Source: Acidobacteriota bacterium (GTDB taxonomy: Bacteria; Acidobacteriota; Terriglobia; Bryobacterales; Bryobacteraceae). From it: a stretch of 51,414 bases of DNA. Below are positions 33,909 to 42,223 of this stretch, piece after piece. Under the pieces are notes generated by a model. The model saw only the letters and a list, made by a program, of their open reading frames with translations. It had not been told where the DNA came from and ran no database searches. The translations under genes were made by a program, and so were the position numbers. How positions within the stretch are numbered: position 1 is the stretch's first letter; each line of letters begins with the position of its first letter. The stretch lies in NCBI GenBank assembly GCA_018268935.1, contig JAFDVS010000002.1, positions 1 to 51,414 on the forward strand, written 5' to 3'.

Positions 33909-35579
33909 TCAACCGCGCCCGCGGCGGATCAGATCCTCCGCGTGACGCAATGCCTCGGGCGTAAGCTCACCACTGAGCATGCGCCCGATTTCCCGGGTGC
34001 GCGCATCGCCTTCCAATTCCTCGATCGCCGCGACGGTCCGCCCCTTCGCCTCGCGCTTCTCGACGGAATAATGGTGATCCGCGCATCCGGCAATTTGCGC
34101 CAGGTGCGTGACGCACAATACCTGATTCGCGCCCGCAATCGTCTTCAGCCTGCGCCCCACGCTCTCGGCCGCCCGCCCGCCGATGCCCGCATCCACTTCA
34201 TCAAACACCAGCGTCCGCAGTGTCGCTTTCCCGCCGCGCACAATCGTCGAGGCTTTCAACGCCAGCGCCACGCGCGACAATTCGCCACCCGAGGCAATCT
34301 TGTCCAGCGGCCGCGGCTCCTCACCCAGGTTCGGCGCGATGAGATACTCCACTGCGTCGAAGCCGTGCGCGGTCCACGCCGATTCGCTGAATGCGATACG
34401 GAACCGCGTGCGATCCATCGCCAGTGACGCCAGTTCCTCTTCCACTTTCTTCTCCAGCTTTCGGGCCGCCGCCTGGCGCGCTTCGGAGAGTTTCAGCGCC
34501 GCATCGCGATACGCCGCCGCGGCCTGATCCACCGCGCGCTTCAACTCGGCCCGCCGGGCTTCGGTGTTTTCCGCCGTGTCCAACTGCTTGCGCGTCGTGT
34601 CGTAGAAGGCGAGGATTTCTTCGATCGTGGCGCCATACTTCCGCTTCAATTTCTCAATCGCCACCAGCCGCGATTCGACATGATCGAGCCGCGCCGGATC
34701 CGCTTCCAGCCGTCCCAGGTAATCGCGAACAGAGTAGGAGGCGTCGTCGATTTGCGCCTCGGCGCTCTTCAACGGTTCCAGCAGCGGCTCCATCGATGCA
34801 TCGATGCGAGCCAGTTCCTCCAGGCGTTTGCGCGCGGTGCGGATCTGCGCCAGCGCTGCCGTGGGCGAATCGTAGAGCGCCTCATAAGCAGCCGATGCGC
34901 TCTGCTCCAGGCGGGTCACGTTCTGCAGGATTTTCTTTTCCTGCTCCAACGCATCGTCTTCACCGGCCTTGGGCGCCACACTTTCGATCTCCTTCACCTG
35001 GTACGACCACAGATCAGCGAGCCGTACGCGGTCCTGCTCGGTGCGATCCAGTTGTTCCAGCGCGTCGCTGGCCGACTTCCAATCCTGGTAGCGGCCCGCA
35101 GTCTCCGACATCGCCGCCGCGGCCCGAGCGAATTCATCCAGCATCGCCAGTTGCTCTTCGCGGTCGAACAGCCGCTGTTGATCGTGCTGCCCGTGAATAT
35201 CGCCAAGCAGCGCCGCCAGTTCGCGCAGCAGCGTCGCCGTCACCGGGCGGCTGGCCGCGAACGCGCGTGACTTCCCGTTGGAGAGAATCTCCCGTTCTAC
35301 AATCAATTCGCCTTCTTCTGGCGCCACGCCCAGCGCTTCCAAACGGCTCTTCACTGCAGCCTCACCCGTCACTTCGAAGATTCCCGAAACACGCGCCTTG
35401 TCGCAGCCCGTGCGGATCATCTCCGCCGACGCGCGCCCGCCGAACAGCAATCCCAGTGCGTCCACCACGATCGACTTGCCACTGCCGGTTTCCCCCGTCA
35501 ACACGTTGAATCCCGAGTGGAAGCGAACCCGCAACCGCTCGATCACCGCCAGATTTTCCACCATCAACTCGACCAGCAT
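33909..35579 (-). CDS. recN: DNA repair protein RecN
   Basis: A 556-residue SMC-like ATPase that takes part in double-strand break repair. It has the Walker A motif GETGSGKS at 29-36 with the preceding FNVLTGE, a central coiled coil (ARKRLEELARIDASM through LKLSEARQAAARKLEKK), and the ABC signature LDKIASGGELSR. Walker B and D-loop are LRTLVFDEVDAGIGG, with the His switch in VLCVTHLAQIAG. Length is normal. It is convergent with norZ with no room for a terminator. Confidence 0.96.
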   Translation of the reverse strand: MLVELMVENLAVIERLRVRFHSGFNVLTGETGSGKSIVVDALGLLFGGRASAEMIRTGCDKARVSGIFEVTGEAAVKSRLEALGVAPEEGELIVEREILSNGKSRAFAASRPVTATLLRELAALLGDIHGQHDQQRLFDREEQLAMLDEFARAAAAMSETAGRYQDWKSASDALEQLDRTEQDRVRLADLWSYQVKEIESVAPKAGEDDALEQEKKILQNVTRLEQSASAAYEALYDSPTAALAQIRTARKRLEELARIDASMEPLLEPLKSAEAQIDDASYSVRDYLGRLEADPARLDHVESRLVAIEKLKRKYGATIEEILAFYDTTRKQLDTAENTEARRAELKRAVDQAAAAYRDAALKLSEARQAAARKLEKKVEEELASLAMDRTRFRIAFSESAWTAHGFDAVEYLIAPNLGEEPRPLDKIASGGELSRVALALKASTIVRGGKATLRTLVFDEVDAGIGGRAAESVGRRLKTIAGANQVLCVTHLAQIAGCADHHYSVEKREAKGRTVAAIEELEGDARTREIGRMLSGELTPEALRHAEDLIRRGRG

Positions 35580-35646
35580 CGAAGGAATGATAGCGCGCTT
35601 GACAGATCCGGCGGCGGATTTGCGCCTGTGTCAGTGGAGGGCAGGA

Positions 35647-35907
35647 ATGACCCGCAGACAGACATTCGCTTTCGCGGCGCTGCTCGCAGCACCGGCCGTG
35701 GCGGCCAAACAGGAGGAGACACCCATGTTCGATGAATTGATCAAGGCCAGCATGGAAAACAAAAAAGGCCTGACTTTTTACGTGAAGGGCCAGACCATTG
35801 GCGGCGCGGTCACCAAGATCGGCAACGGTTTTGTGGAAGTGCGCAGCCAGCAGTATTCGCGCGTCGTGATCAAACTCGACAGCGTCGACGCCGTCGCCAT
35901 GATATAA
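35647..35907 (+). CDS. Small Sm-like protein with two possible starts
   Basis: An 86-residue protein from ATG 35647 (GGAGG seven bases before) with a Tat-type leader MTRRQTFAFAALLAAPAVAA. Within it, a second ATG at 35725 is preceded by a stronger AGGAGGAG at 35710-35717 and would give a 60-residue cytoplasmic form. The common part, GLTFYVKGQTIGGAVTKIG then FVEVRSQ, VVIKLDSVDAVAMI, has the alternating strand pattern of a small Sm/LSm-like barrel. No RNA-binding signature is strong enough to name Hfq. It is eight bases before the LecA-like gene, so they are probably cotranscribed. Confidence 0.7.
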   Translation: MTRRQTFAFAALLAAPAVAAKQEETPMFDELIKASMENKKGLTFYVKGQTIGGAVTKIGNGFVEVRSQQYSRVVIKLDSVDAVAMI

Positions 35908-35915
35908 ACGTCAGG

Positions 35916-36872
35916 ATGCGATTGCGCTTCCTGATTCCGTTTCTACTTGCGTCCACCCTGCCCGCTGCACAGTGGGTTTTGATTCGAACCACCGATGGCG
36001 TCACCGTGGAGGGCGAAACCTCGCTTGCCTCCGTGAAGCTCGGCAGCTCGGCACTGAAGATCGACCAGATTCTTTCCGTGCATAGCGCGGCCGAACCCAG
36101 CGCCGCCGAAACGGCGAAGATCGACGCGGGTCTTGCCGCCATCCAGGCAACCGATCGCAAGGCCCGCGATCTCGCTGTGGAAGAACTGACCAACATCGGC
36201 GCGCCGGTGCTGACCCCTCTCCTCAAGATTTACAAGGATACGGACCAGCACGAGCCACGCCCGTTGTATCGCCTCTTTGAACGCATCATGCCGAGCAACG
36301 CCGACGGCTTCGACCGCACTGCCAGCTACGTGCGCCTCAAAAGCGGCGACGTCCAGCGCGGCACACTCGGCGGCGGCAGCGTCGAAATCCGCAAAGCCGA
36401 CGGGTCGAAAGAGTCGCTCGACTGGAGCAAGATCCGCATGCTTGCCGTGCGCCAGCGCGCGATCCGTCGCGTCATCCCCGTGCATTCGCTCAAGCACTGC
36501 CAGCAGATCGAATACCTGGACACCGGCATCTCGCTGACAGCATCTTCGAAGATGGATTCCACGGCCAAGGGTTTTGCACGGCTCTCCTGGAATGCCGACG
36601 TTTGGGCCTGTGATCCCGATGGATTGAAGAAGCCCGCCGGCGGTACGTACACATCGAATCTCTTTGACGGCCAGCCTTTCGGGGCTTTGATCGGCCGTGT
36701 GGGCGCTGGTGGGCAAGTGTTCTTTGTCGGCACAAAAGCCAGCAAAACCGGGCTTCCCGCCGGACGCCTGATGCTTGCGGTGAACGACAATCGCCATTGG
36801 CAGAACAATCTCGGCACCTACACGGTGACGATGTCGGTTACGGACGCTTACGACCTCGGCGACGCGCAGTAG
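35916..36872 (+). CDS. Secreted protein with C-terminal LecA (PA-IL)-like lectin domain
   Basis: A 318-residue exported protein (MRLRFLIPFLLASTLPAA). The start has small beta units of the Sm-like type, WVLIRTTDGVTVEGE and later YVRLKSGDVQRGTLGGG, around a helical region. The last 120 residues resemble PA-IL galactose lectins: an opening near WNADVWACDPDGLK, then GQPFGALIGRVGAGGQVFFV, then LMLAVNDNRHWQNNLGTYTV, where NDN matches the calcium- and sugar-binding loop of LecA. A role in binding an external sugar is inferred. It is in the same transcript direction as the Sm-like gene. Confidence 0.72.
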   Translation: MRLRFLIPFLLASTLPAAQWVLIRTTDGVTVEGETSLASVKLGSSALKIDQILSVHSAAEPSAAETAKIDAGLAAIQATDRKARDLAVEELTNIGAPVLTPLLKIYKDTDQHEPRPLYRLFERIMPSNADGFDRTASYVRLKSGDVQRGTLGGGSVEIRKADGSKESLDWSKIRMLAVRQRAIRRVIPVHSLKHCQQIEYLDTGISLTASSKMDSTAKGFARLSWNADVWACDPDGLKKPAGGTYTSNLFDGQPFGALIGRVGAGGQVFFVGTKASKTGLPAGRLMLAVNDNRHWQNNLGTYTVTMSVTDAYDLGDAQ

Positions 36873-37219
36873 TTAGTCCAGCCGGAAGCCCTCGCGGTAA
36901 ATTCTCAGAACTCGGCCGGAAAGTTCGACATCTTTCACAGCAAGATGGATCTTATCCGCTTGCCCGACAGCGTCTGGATCGTATGTGCAGACAATGATTC
37001 CCGCATGCGTGGGTGAATCCCGATGAAGCTGGAGGAAGTGCTTGCGATTGTACGTTAGGAGCACGCGATCCTGCGAAGTCGCATATCGCAGGACCTCGAT
37101 ATCCGGCAACGCTTGATTGGCCATTCCGGATTCGAGCACGGTAATAACGCTGTGACCAAGCTCGCGCAGCACTTTCACCACAGCGAGGGAGAGTTCTCAT
37201 TCCCGTAAAAGCGAGCCAT
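36873..37219 (-). pseudogene. DUF5615 PIN-like nuclease, frameshifted
   Basis: The main frame (36873-37181, 102 residues from GTG) reads VVKVLRELGHSVITVLESGM, LPDIEVLRYATSQDRVLLTY, NRKHFLQLH and matches DUF5615/COG4634 but lacks the N-terminus. That missing part is in another frame from ATG 37219: MARFYGNENSPSL, corresponding to the family opening 'M-x-x-x-x-DEN-x-P'. Rejoining needs one extra base near 37181. In addition the conserved Asp of DEN is Asn here. Both changes indicate a dead toxin. The DUF433 antitoxin-like gene lies three bases upstream. Confidence 0.78.
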
Positions 37220-37222
37220 GGC

Positions 37223-37552
37223 TTAAGCTGCTTCGTTGCTCCGAATCTGCTCTTGTATTTCGAGGGGATGAGCTCGCACATAGGCCCATGCGTTTGCCAG
37301 ATCAGCAGCACGCAAAGTCGGGTAGTTGCGTAGGAGATCCTCTTCCGATGTCCCCAGTCTTCTCGCCTGTTCCAGCACCCACACTGGGATTCGTGTACGG
37401 ACGATGCAGGGTTCGCCCCCACAGACTCCGGGTGTCGATTCGATACCGGGAAACACCTCATCCAAATCTTGAACAACCATCCGCAGCAGTTGCATTTTCT
37501 CCGCTCTGCTGAGGTCGCCGAGCAATGCCTCCACTTTAGCTAGCGCGCCCAT
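37223..37552 (-). CDS. DUF433-family antitoxin-like protein
   Basis: A 109-residue protein. After a helical start (MGALAKVEALLGDLSRAEKM) is the DUF433 HTH-like unit GVCGGEPCIVRTRIPVWVLE, QARRLGTSEEDLLRNYPTLR, AADLANAWAYVRAH. These proteins are typically paired with DUF5615 nucleases as antitoxin-like partners, as here. GGAG six bases before the ATG at 37552 supports this start; openings at 37564 and 37588 are also possible. The partner nuclease is frameshifted, so this may be an orphan antitoxin. Confidence 0.82.
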   Translation of the reverse strand: MGALAKVEALLGDLSRAEKMQLLRMVVQDLDEVFPGIESTPGVCGGEPCIVRTRIPVWVLEQARRLGTSEEDLLRNYPTLRAADLANAWAYVRAHPLEIQEQIRSNEAA

Positions 37553-37587
37553 GTGGATCTCCATTCCTAGGATACACTGCACTCTCA

Positions 37588-40209
37588 CTAATCCTGCCGC
37601 AGCGCAACCAACGGATCAATTCGCGCCGCCCGCAGCGCAGGTACGCCGCAGGCGCACATCGCGGTGATCATCAGCAGCAGAGGCACCAGCACCAGCATCC
37701 ACGGACTGGCGCCGCCCACTCCAACCAGCGCCGCACCGAGCAGCCTATACACCGGCACGCATAGCGCGAGACCCACGACCACGCCAATTCCCACCAGCAC
37801 CAGCGCCTGCCGCAACACCATCGTCACCACGCCCGCACGTCCCGCCCCAATCGCCATCCGGATCCCAATCTCGCGTGTTCTGCGGCTCACCGTGTAAGCG
37901 ATCAACCCATACAATCCCACCAGCGCCAAGCCGAAGCCCAGCAACCCCAACACGCCCACCATCTCTAGCGTGAGGCGAGCCATGCCTAACACTCCTTGCT
38001 CATAGAACTCCGCGAATGGCCGGACATTGAACACCGGCTGATTCGCATCCAGTGCATGGACAATCTCCCGTACTGGCTGGGTGACCGACGCCGGGTCGCC
38101 TTCCGTGCGCACCAACAGCGCCATCCGTGGCTCAGGACGCTGCGCGTAAGGCACGTACACATACGGAGTGGGAGCCTCGGTCAGTACCAGGTACTTGCCG
38201 GTTTCGGCTACCCCCACTACCTGCACCCACTGCCCGGCTTCGCCGATGCGGAAACGTTTGCCGAGCGCCTCCTGCCCCGGCCAATAGCGCCGCGCGAATT
38301 CCTGGTTCACAATACCCACGGGAACCGTCGACGCCGTGTCCCGGTCATCAAACACGCGTCCCGCAATCAGCCTTGTCTCCACCGTCCGGAAATAGTCCTT
38401 GCCGACGGAGTTCGTCGTCACCAGCACGCTCGTCTGGTTCTTCGGAAACTCGAACCCTTCCGGCACAACCGGCTGTTCCGTGAAGTTCGGGCGGAATGGA
38501 ATGGCCCGTGTCAGGGTGGCTGACCGTACACCCGGCAGCGCCCGCACGCGGTCCGTCAGATTGTCGAAAAACACTCTGCTGCGCTCGGGGCGATACCCGC
38601 TGAGAGCCGTATCGAATTCGAACATCATGAGGTGATTCGTCTGTATGCCGGGGTTCAAAACCAGCATGCCGCGAAATGCATCGAGCAGAATTCCCGTGGT
38701 CACCAGCAGCACCAGCGACACCGCCACCTGGGAAACGACCAGCGCGCTCCGCCCCCAATTGCCATGCCCTCCGGTGGTCCGGCCTTCACCGGCGCGCAAC
38801 GACGAGAGAATATCCAGTTTCACGGCCCTCAGTGCCGGCGCCAGGCCGAACAACATCGCCGCTGCTCCGCTCAACCCCAGAGCGAAAAACAACACTCGGG
38901 AATTCATCCGTGTCGCGATCACAATCGGCGTGTCCGTTGGAAGCTGAAACCGCTCCAGCAACTGCATCGCGCCAAACGCCATGGCAACGCCCGCCACGGA
39001 GCCCGCCAGGGAGAGCACCACGCTTTCAGTGAGAAACTGGCGCACCAGGCGGCCTGCCCCAGCCCCAATCGACAGCCGTACTGCCACTTCTCGCGAACGC
39101 GCGCCAGCACGGGCCAGCAGCAGTCCGGCGATGTTGGCACAAGCTACGCCGAGCACGGCCAGAGAAAGCACAAATAACGCCGCCACCAACCCCACCCGCT
39201 GCGGGGATTCGCGGAAGCGCAACTCCAACTCTGTGTATGCCCTTAATTCCAGAGACTCTTTCTCATTGGGAAACTCAGCCCCCAGCGCCGCCGAAAGCGA
39301 TGTCAGCTCCGCCTGCGCCTGTTCCTTCGTCACACCCGGACGCAATCGCGCGCGGATCTGCATTCTCCGCTGCATGCGGTCTTCCAGCAGTTCCGTGCGG
39401 CTGCGATCTCCCCGGTTCGCTGCTGCCACCGGAAGGAAGAATGCAGGGCGGAGGAACGCATCCATTCCTGTGAACTGCTCCGGCGCAACGCCCACCACGG
39501 TGAACGCTTTGCCATTGATGTGCACCGTGGAGCCCACCACGCCGGCATCGGCGCCAAACTGCTGGCGCCAGAAATCATGGCCGAGCAGCACCTCGTCGAT
39601 GGAGCCATCGGCCAACGCGCGGCCCTTCGCCGGCGCCACCCCCAGCACAGGAAAGAAGCCGTCCGTCACCTCCAGGCCGAAGCGCATCTGTGGAACTTCA
39701 TTGGAGTGCGAGGCGAAGGCGAAGCGCGTCAACTGGTGGCCCGTCACTCCGCGAAATGCCCGCACACGCGAGCCGATGTCGCGCCACACAGGATAGGAAA
39801 CCGTGTCCAGCGGACGGTGCGGCGTCTGCGTGTGTATCGCCAGCAGTTCACCGGGATCCGCCACCGGCAGCGGCTGCAAGAGAAAGCTATCGGCAATGCT
39901 GAACGAAGCGATGTTCGCTCCCGCGCCTAGACCCAATGACAGCACGGCGGTAATGGCGAACACCGGCGAATGCGCCAGGGCGCGGACCGCATACCGACCA
40001 TCGCGCCCCAATTGCTCCAACGAAGTCCATCCCCACATGCCGCGCGTTACCTCCTTCACTGCAGCCACATTGCCGAACGCCTTGTGCGCCGCGTAGCGGG
40101 CCTCTTCTGGGGACAGGCCTCCGCGCATCCGCTCCTCGGCTTCCACCTCCAGATGAAAGCGGATCTCATCGTCAAGCTCCGATTCCTTGCGGCGAAACCA
40201 GCGCCACAT
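37588..40209 (-). CDS. Acidobacterial duplicated orphan permease (MacB/FtsX-type ABC permease)
   Basis: An 873-residue permease with two copies of the MacB periplasmic-core/FtsX unit. The start MWRWFRRKESELDDEIRFHL is the leading soluble helix typical of the family. Copy one has FAITAVLSLGLGAGANIA, then the periplasmic domain, then a three-helix block (VLSLAVLGVACANIAGLLLA). Copy two begins near ALVVSQVAVSLVLLVTTGIL and ends with a matching block, RRTREIGIRMAIGAGRAGVV and PALRAARIDPLVALR. No ATPase gene is adjacent, as is usual for these orphans. The transported substrate is unknown. The PadR gene ends one base before its start. Confidence 0.93.
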   Translation of the reverse strand: MWRWFRRKESELDDEIRFHLEVEAEERMRGGLSPEEARYAAHKAFGNVAAVKEVTRGMWGWTSLEQLGRDGRYAVRALAHSPVFAITAVLSLGLGAGANIASFSIADSFLLQPLPVADPGELLAIHTQTPHRPLDTVSYPVWRDIGSRVRAFRGVTGHQLTRFAFASHSNEVPQMRFGLEVTDGFFPVLGVAPAKGRALADGSIDEVLLGHDFWRQQFGADAGVVGSTVHINGKAFTVVGVAPEQFTGMDAFLRPAFFLPVAAANRGDRSRTELLEDRMQRRMQIRARLRPGVTKEQAQAELTSLSAALGAEFPNEKESLELRAYTELELRFRESPQRVGLVAALFVLSLAVLGVACANIAGLLLARAGARSREVAVRLSIGAGAGRLVRQFLTESVVLSLAGSVAGVAMAFGAMQLLERFQLPTDTPIVIATRMNSRVLFFALGLSGAAAMLFGLAPALRAVKLDILSSLRAGEGRTTGGHGNWGRSALVVSQVAVSLVLLVTTGILLDAFRGMLVLNPGIQTNHLMMFEFDTALSGYRPERSRVFFDNLTDRVRALPGVRSATLTRAIPFRPNFTEQPVVPEGFEFPKNQTSVLVTTNSVGKDYFRTVETRLIAGRVFDDRDTASTVPVGIVNQEFARRYWPGQEALGKRFRIGEAGQWVQVVGVAETGKYLVLTEAPTPYVYVPYAQRPEPRMALLVRTEGDPASVTQPVREIVHALDANQPVFNVRPFAEFYEQGVLGMARLTLEMVGVLGLLGFGLALVGLYGLIAYTVSRRTREIGIRMAIGAGRAGVVTMVLRQALVLVGIGVVVGLALCVPVYRLLGAALVGVGGASPWMLVLVPLLLMITAMCACGVPALRAARIDPLVALRQD

Positions 40210-40210
40210 G

Positions 40211-40567
40211 TCAGGCCTCCGCCGCCGGATCCATGATCCGGGCGATGGTGGCCACCAGCGTGTTCCACCGCGATTGTTCCTGTGTCAGTTGCTTCTTGCC
40301 CGCGGGGGTCAGCCGGTAGTATTTGGCCCGCCGGTTCGACTCCGATGCTTTCCACTCGTAGGCAAGCCAGCCCTTCTTCTCCAGCCGGTGCAGCGCCGGG
40401 TATAACGACCCATGCTCCACTTGCAGCACGTCGCCGGAACTGGCGCGGATCATCTGTCCGATGCCGTGCCCGTGCTGTGGGCCCCACTGGAGCGTTCTCA
40501 GTATGAGCATATCCAGTGTTCCCTGCATCAGTTCGATCTGATTCGAAGCGGTGTCGCGCGGAGGCAT
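40211..40567 (-). CDS. PadR-family transcriptional regulator (acidobacterial type)
   Basis: A 118-residue regulator. QGTLDMLILRTLQWGPQHGH gives the start of the PadR winged helix, QVEHGSLYPALHRLEKKGWL the recognition and wing region, and YYRLTPAGKKQLTQEQ the end of the wing, followed by a dimerisation helix. It is cotranscribed with the duplicated permease (one-base gap) and probably represses it. Two palindromic sites lie six bases upstream of its ATG. Confidence 0.95.
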   Translation of the reverse strand: MPPRDTASNQIELMQGTLDMLILRTLQWGPQHGHGIGQMIRASSGDVLQVEHGSLYPALHRLEKKGWLAYEWKASESNRRAKYYRLTPAGKKQLTQEQSRWNTLVATIARIMDPAAEA

Positions 40568-40573
40568 AGGTTC

Positions 40574-40613
40574 CTGGTAGAGAGTCTACCAGAGAGACTG
40601 GTAGACTGTCTAG
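40574..40613. promoter_or_regulatory. Tandem palindromic PadR operator
   Basis: CTGGTAGA-GAG-TCTACCAG (40574-40592) is a perfect inverted repeat with 8-bp arms. A second, less perfect copy, CTGGTAGA-CTG-TCTAG, follows at 40598-40613. They lie right upstream of the PadR start, and TAGACA/TAGACT-like boxes on the minus strand overlap them, so bound PadR would block its own promoter. Confidence 0.7.
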
Positions 40614-40760
40614 TGGAGAGCCGGAGCGTGAGGCCCCACCACCGGGCTCATCCTCAGATCAATGTGCTATCCTTTACTAACGTCGGGTCTTAGACTGGCC
40701 ATTCGCGGCTGGTCTTTCAGCCGTACCCCAACAACCAAAGCCCAAGCGAGAGAGGTTACT

Positions 40761-41054
40761 ATGGCAGTGAATTTTCGCCCGCTGCATGATCGCGTGCTGG
40801 TACAGCGCCTCGGCGACGACGAGCAGTCCGCCGGCGGCATCATTATCCCCGATTCCGCCAAGGAAAAGCCGCAGAAGGCCAAAGTCGTCCGCGTCGGCCC
40901 CGGCCGCACGGACAAGGATGGAAAGACCATCGGGCTCGATGTCCAGGACGGCGACACCATCCTCTTCGGCAAATATTCCGGCGCCGAAGTCAAGGTGGAT
41001 GGTGAAGAGTATTTAATCCTGCGCGAGGACGAAATCCTTGCGGTGATCGGATAA
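40761..41054 (+). CDS. groES: Co-chaperonin GroES
   Basis: A 97-residue Hsp10. [13 protein letters not shown], then [20 protein letters not shown] with the IIIP mobile loop that contacts GroEL, and [19 protein letters not shown] at the end are all conserved. GAGAGAGG lies shortly before the ATG at 40761. groEL does not follow; the next gene is a Skp/OmpH homologue. No CIRCE element (TTAGCACTC-N9-GAGTGCTAA) is seen in 40568-40760, so HrcA control at this site is not supported. Confidence 0.97.
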   Translation: MAVNFRPLHDRVLVQRLGDDEQSAGGIIIPDSAKEKPQKAKVVRVGPGRTDKDGKTIGLDVQDGDTILFGKYSGAEVKVDGEEYLILREDEILAVIG

Positions 41055-41111
41055 GCGCGTTAACCAATCGCCAACCGACGCGTCAAATTCTGCAAGGAGA
41101 ACCCCGTAATC

Positions 41112-41633
41112 ATGTCGCACCGTATGTTTCGCTCGCTGCTGGCAGGTGTGTGCTGGCTCGCTTTGGCCTCGCTAGCCTCCGCGCAAAGCAAAGTGGCCAT
41201 CATTGATATGCGCGAAGCCGTCAACGCCACCGCCGAAGTCAAGAAGGTCGTCTCCGCCCTCGAAGCGCGAGTCAAGCCGAAACAGGCGGAAGCCGAGAAG
41301 CTCAACAAGGAGATCCAGGACTTGCAGAGCAAGCTCCAGTCTCTGCAGGGCAAACTCACCCCGCAGGGTGAACAGGAACTCGTCTCGCAGGGGCAGCGCA
41401 AGCAGCGCGATCTGCAGCGGCTCCAGGAAGACATCAATGCCGAACTCGAGCGCGAGCAGCAGGACATTGGCACACGGGCCCTTCAGCGCATGCGCGACGT
41501 GGTGAAGAAGCTGGCCGAAGAACAGCAGCTCGACGTGGTGGTGGATGTCGGACAGACCATCTATTACAAGCCCGCCCTCACCATTACCAAGTCCGCTGTC
41601 GAGGCCTACGACAAAGCCTATCCGGCGAAGTAG
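41112..41633 (+). CDS. Skp/OmpH-family periplasmic chaperone
   Basis: A 173-residue exported protein (signal up to LASLASAQ). SKVAIIDMREAVNATAEVKK is the usual OmpH opening, followed by a long helical hairpin (ARVKPKQAEAEKLNKEIQDL to LQEDINAELEREQQDIGTRA) and the last strand-helix part VVVDVGQTIYYKPALTITK. Skp guides outer-membrane proteins through the periplasm. The gene opens at ATG 41112; a second ATG at 41124 is possible. The next gene follows after 12 bases. The usual bamA and lpxD neighbours are not seen. Confidence 0.88.
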   Translation: MSHRMFRSLLAGVCWLALASLASAQSKVAIIDMREAVNATAEVKKVVSALEARVKPKQAEAEKLNKEIQDLQSKLQSLQGKLTPQGEQELVSQGQRKQRDLQRLQEDINAELEREQQDIGTRALQRMRDVVKKLAEEQQLDVVVDVGQTIYYKPALTITKSAVEAYDKAYPAK

Positions 41634-41645
41634 AATAAGAGCAGG

Positions 41646-42128
41646 ATGCCAGGGTACCTGGAAGACTACGGCGTCACCGACGCCAAGCGGGAGAAGAAGG
41701 TCAAGACAATCGTCATTGCCTTGGTTTCCCTTGTAGTTGTTTCCGGCTCCCTTTACGCTTTCTTCCGCGACTACAAAGAAGAATCCACCGTCAAGAAGTT
41801 CCTGGCCGCTGTTGAGCGCAAGGACTATCCAGCCGCGTACGTGTTCTGGGGCTGCACCAAGGAAGCTCCCTGCCGGGACTATTCCTACGAGAAATTCCTT
41901 GAGGATTGGGGTCCCAAAGGCGAGAATACTACGCTGGCGCCGGCAGGTATCTTTGAGAGTGAGCGTTGCGGCACCGGATACTTGGCCGCACTCCATTCCG
42001 GAAACCAGGACGTAGCCCTTTGGGTGGAGCGCTCCACCGGGGTTTTAGGTTACGCTCCCTGGATCAACTGTCCGGAAAAGAAACTGCGCCTCATGAAGTG
42101 GCTCAAAATGAAGTTCGGTAAGGGTTAA
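41646..42128 (+). CDS. Single-pass membrane protein of unknown function
   Basis: A 160-residue protein with a short charged start and one membrane helix (TIVIALVSLVVVSGSLYAFF, about 21-40). The outer part has a helical region (VKKFLAAVERKDYPAAYVFW) and four cysteines that may form disulfides (WGCTKEAPCRD, SERCGTG, INCPEK). No family is recognised with confidence; the helix-rich start resembles small DUF4878/NTF2-like folds. It follows the Skp gene by 12 bases and is probably cotranscribed. Confidence 0.75.
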   Translation: MPGYLEDYGVTDAKREKKVKTIVIALVSLVVVSGSLYAFFRDYKEESTVKKFLAAVERKDYPAAYVFWGCTKEAPCRDYSYEKFLEDWGPKGENTTLAPAGIFESERCGTGYLAALHSGNQDVALWVERSTGVLGYAPWINCPEKKLRLMKWLKMKFGKG

Positions 42129-42223
42129 GAGTAACATCTACCCCTTGTCTGTCGCCTCTTCCTCCTAAGCCTTCGTGTTATTATTCCACTTCGAACCCGC
42201 TCTCATTTTCAAGGAGGAATCCC

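Noticed and set aside
32320..33912. 530-codon frame on the minus strand over norZ
   Set aside because: Shadow of the NO reductase; no recognisable motifs.
35278..35646. N-terminal extension of the Sm-like gene into recN
   Set aside because: It reads antisense through recN; the ATG at 35647 with GGAGG is the natural start.
40568..40760. CIRCE element for groES
   Set aside because: No TTAGCACTC or GAGTGCTAA arms; the palindromes present fit PadR.
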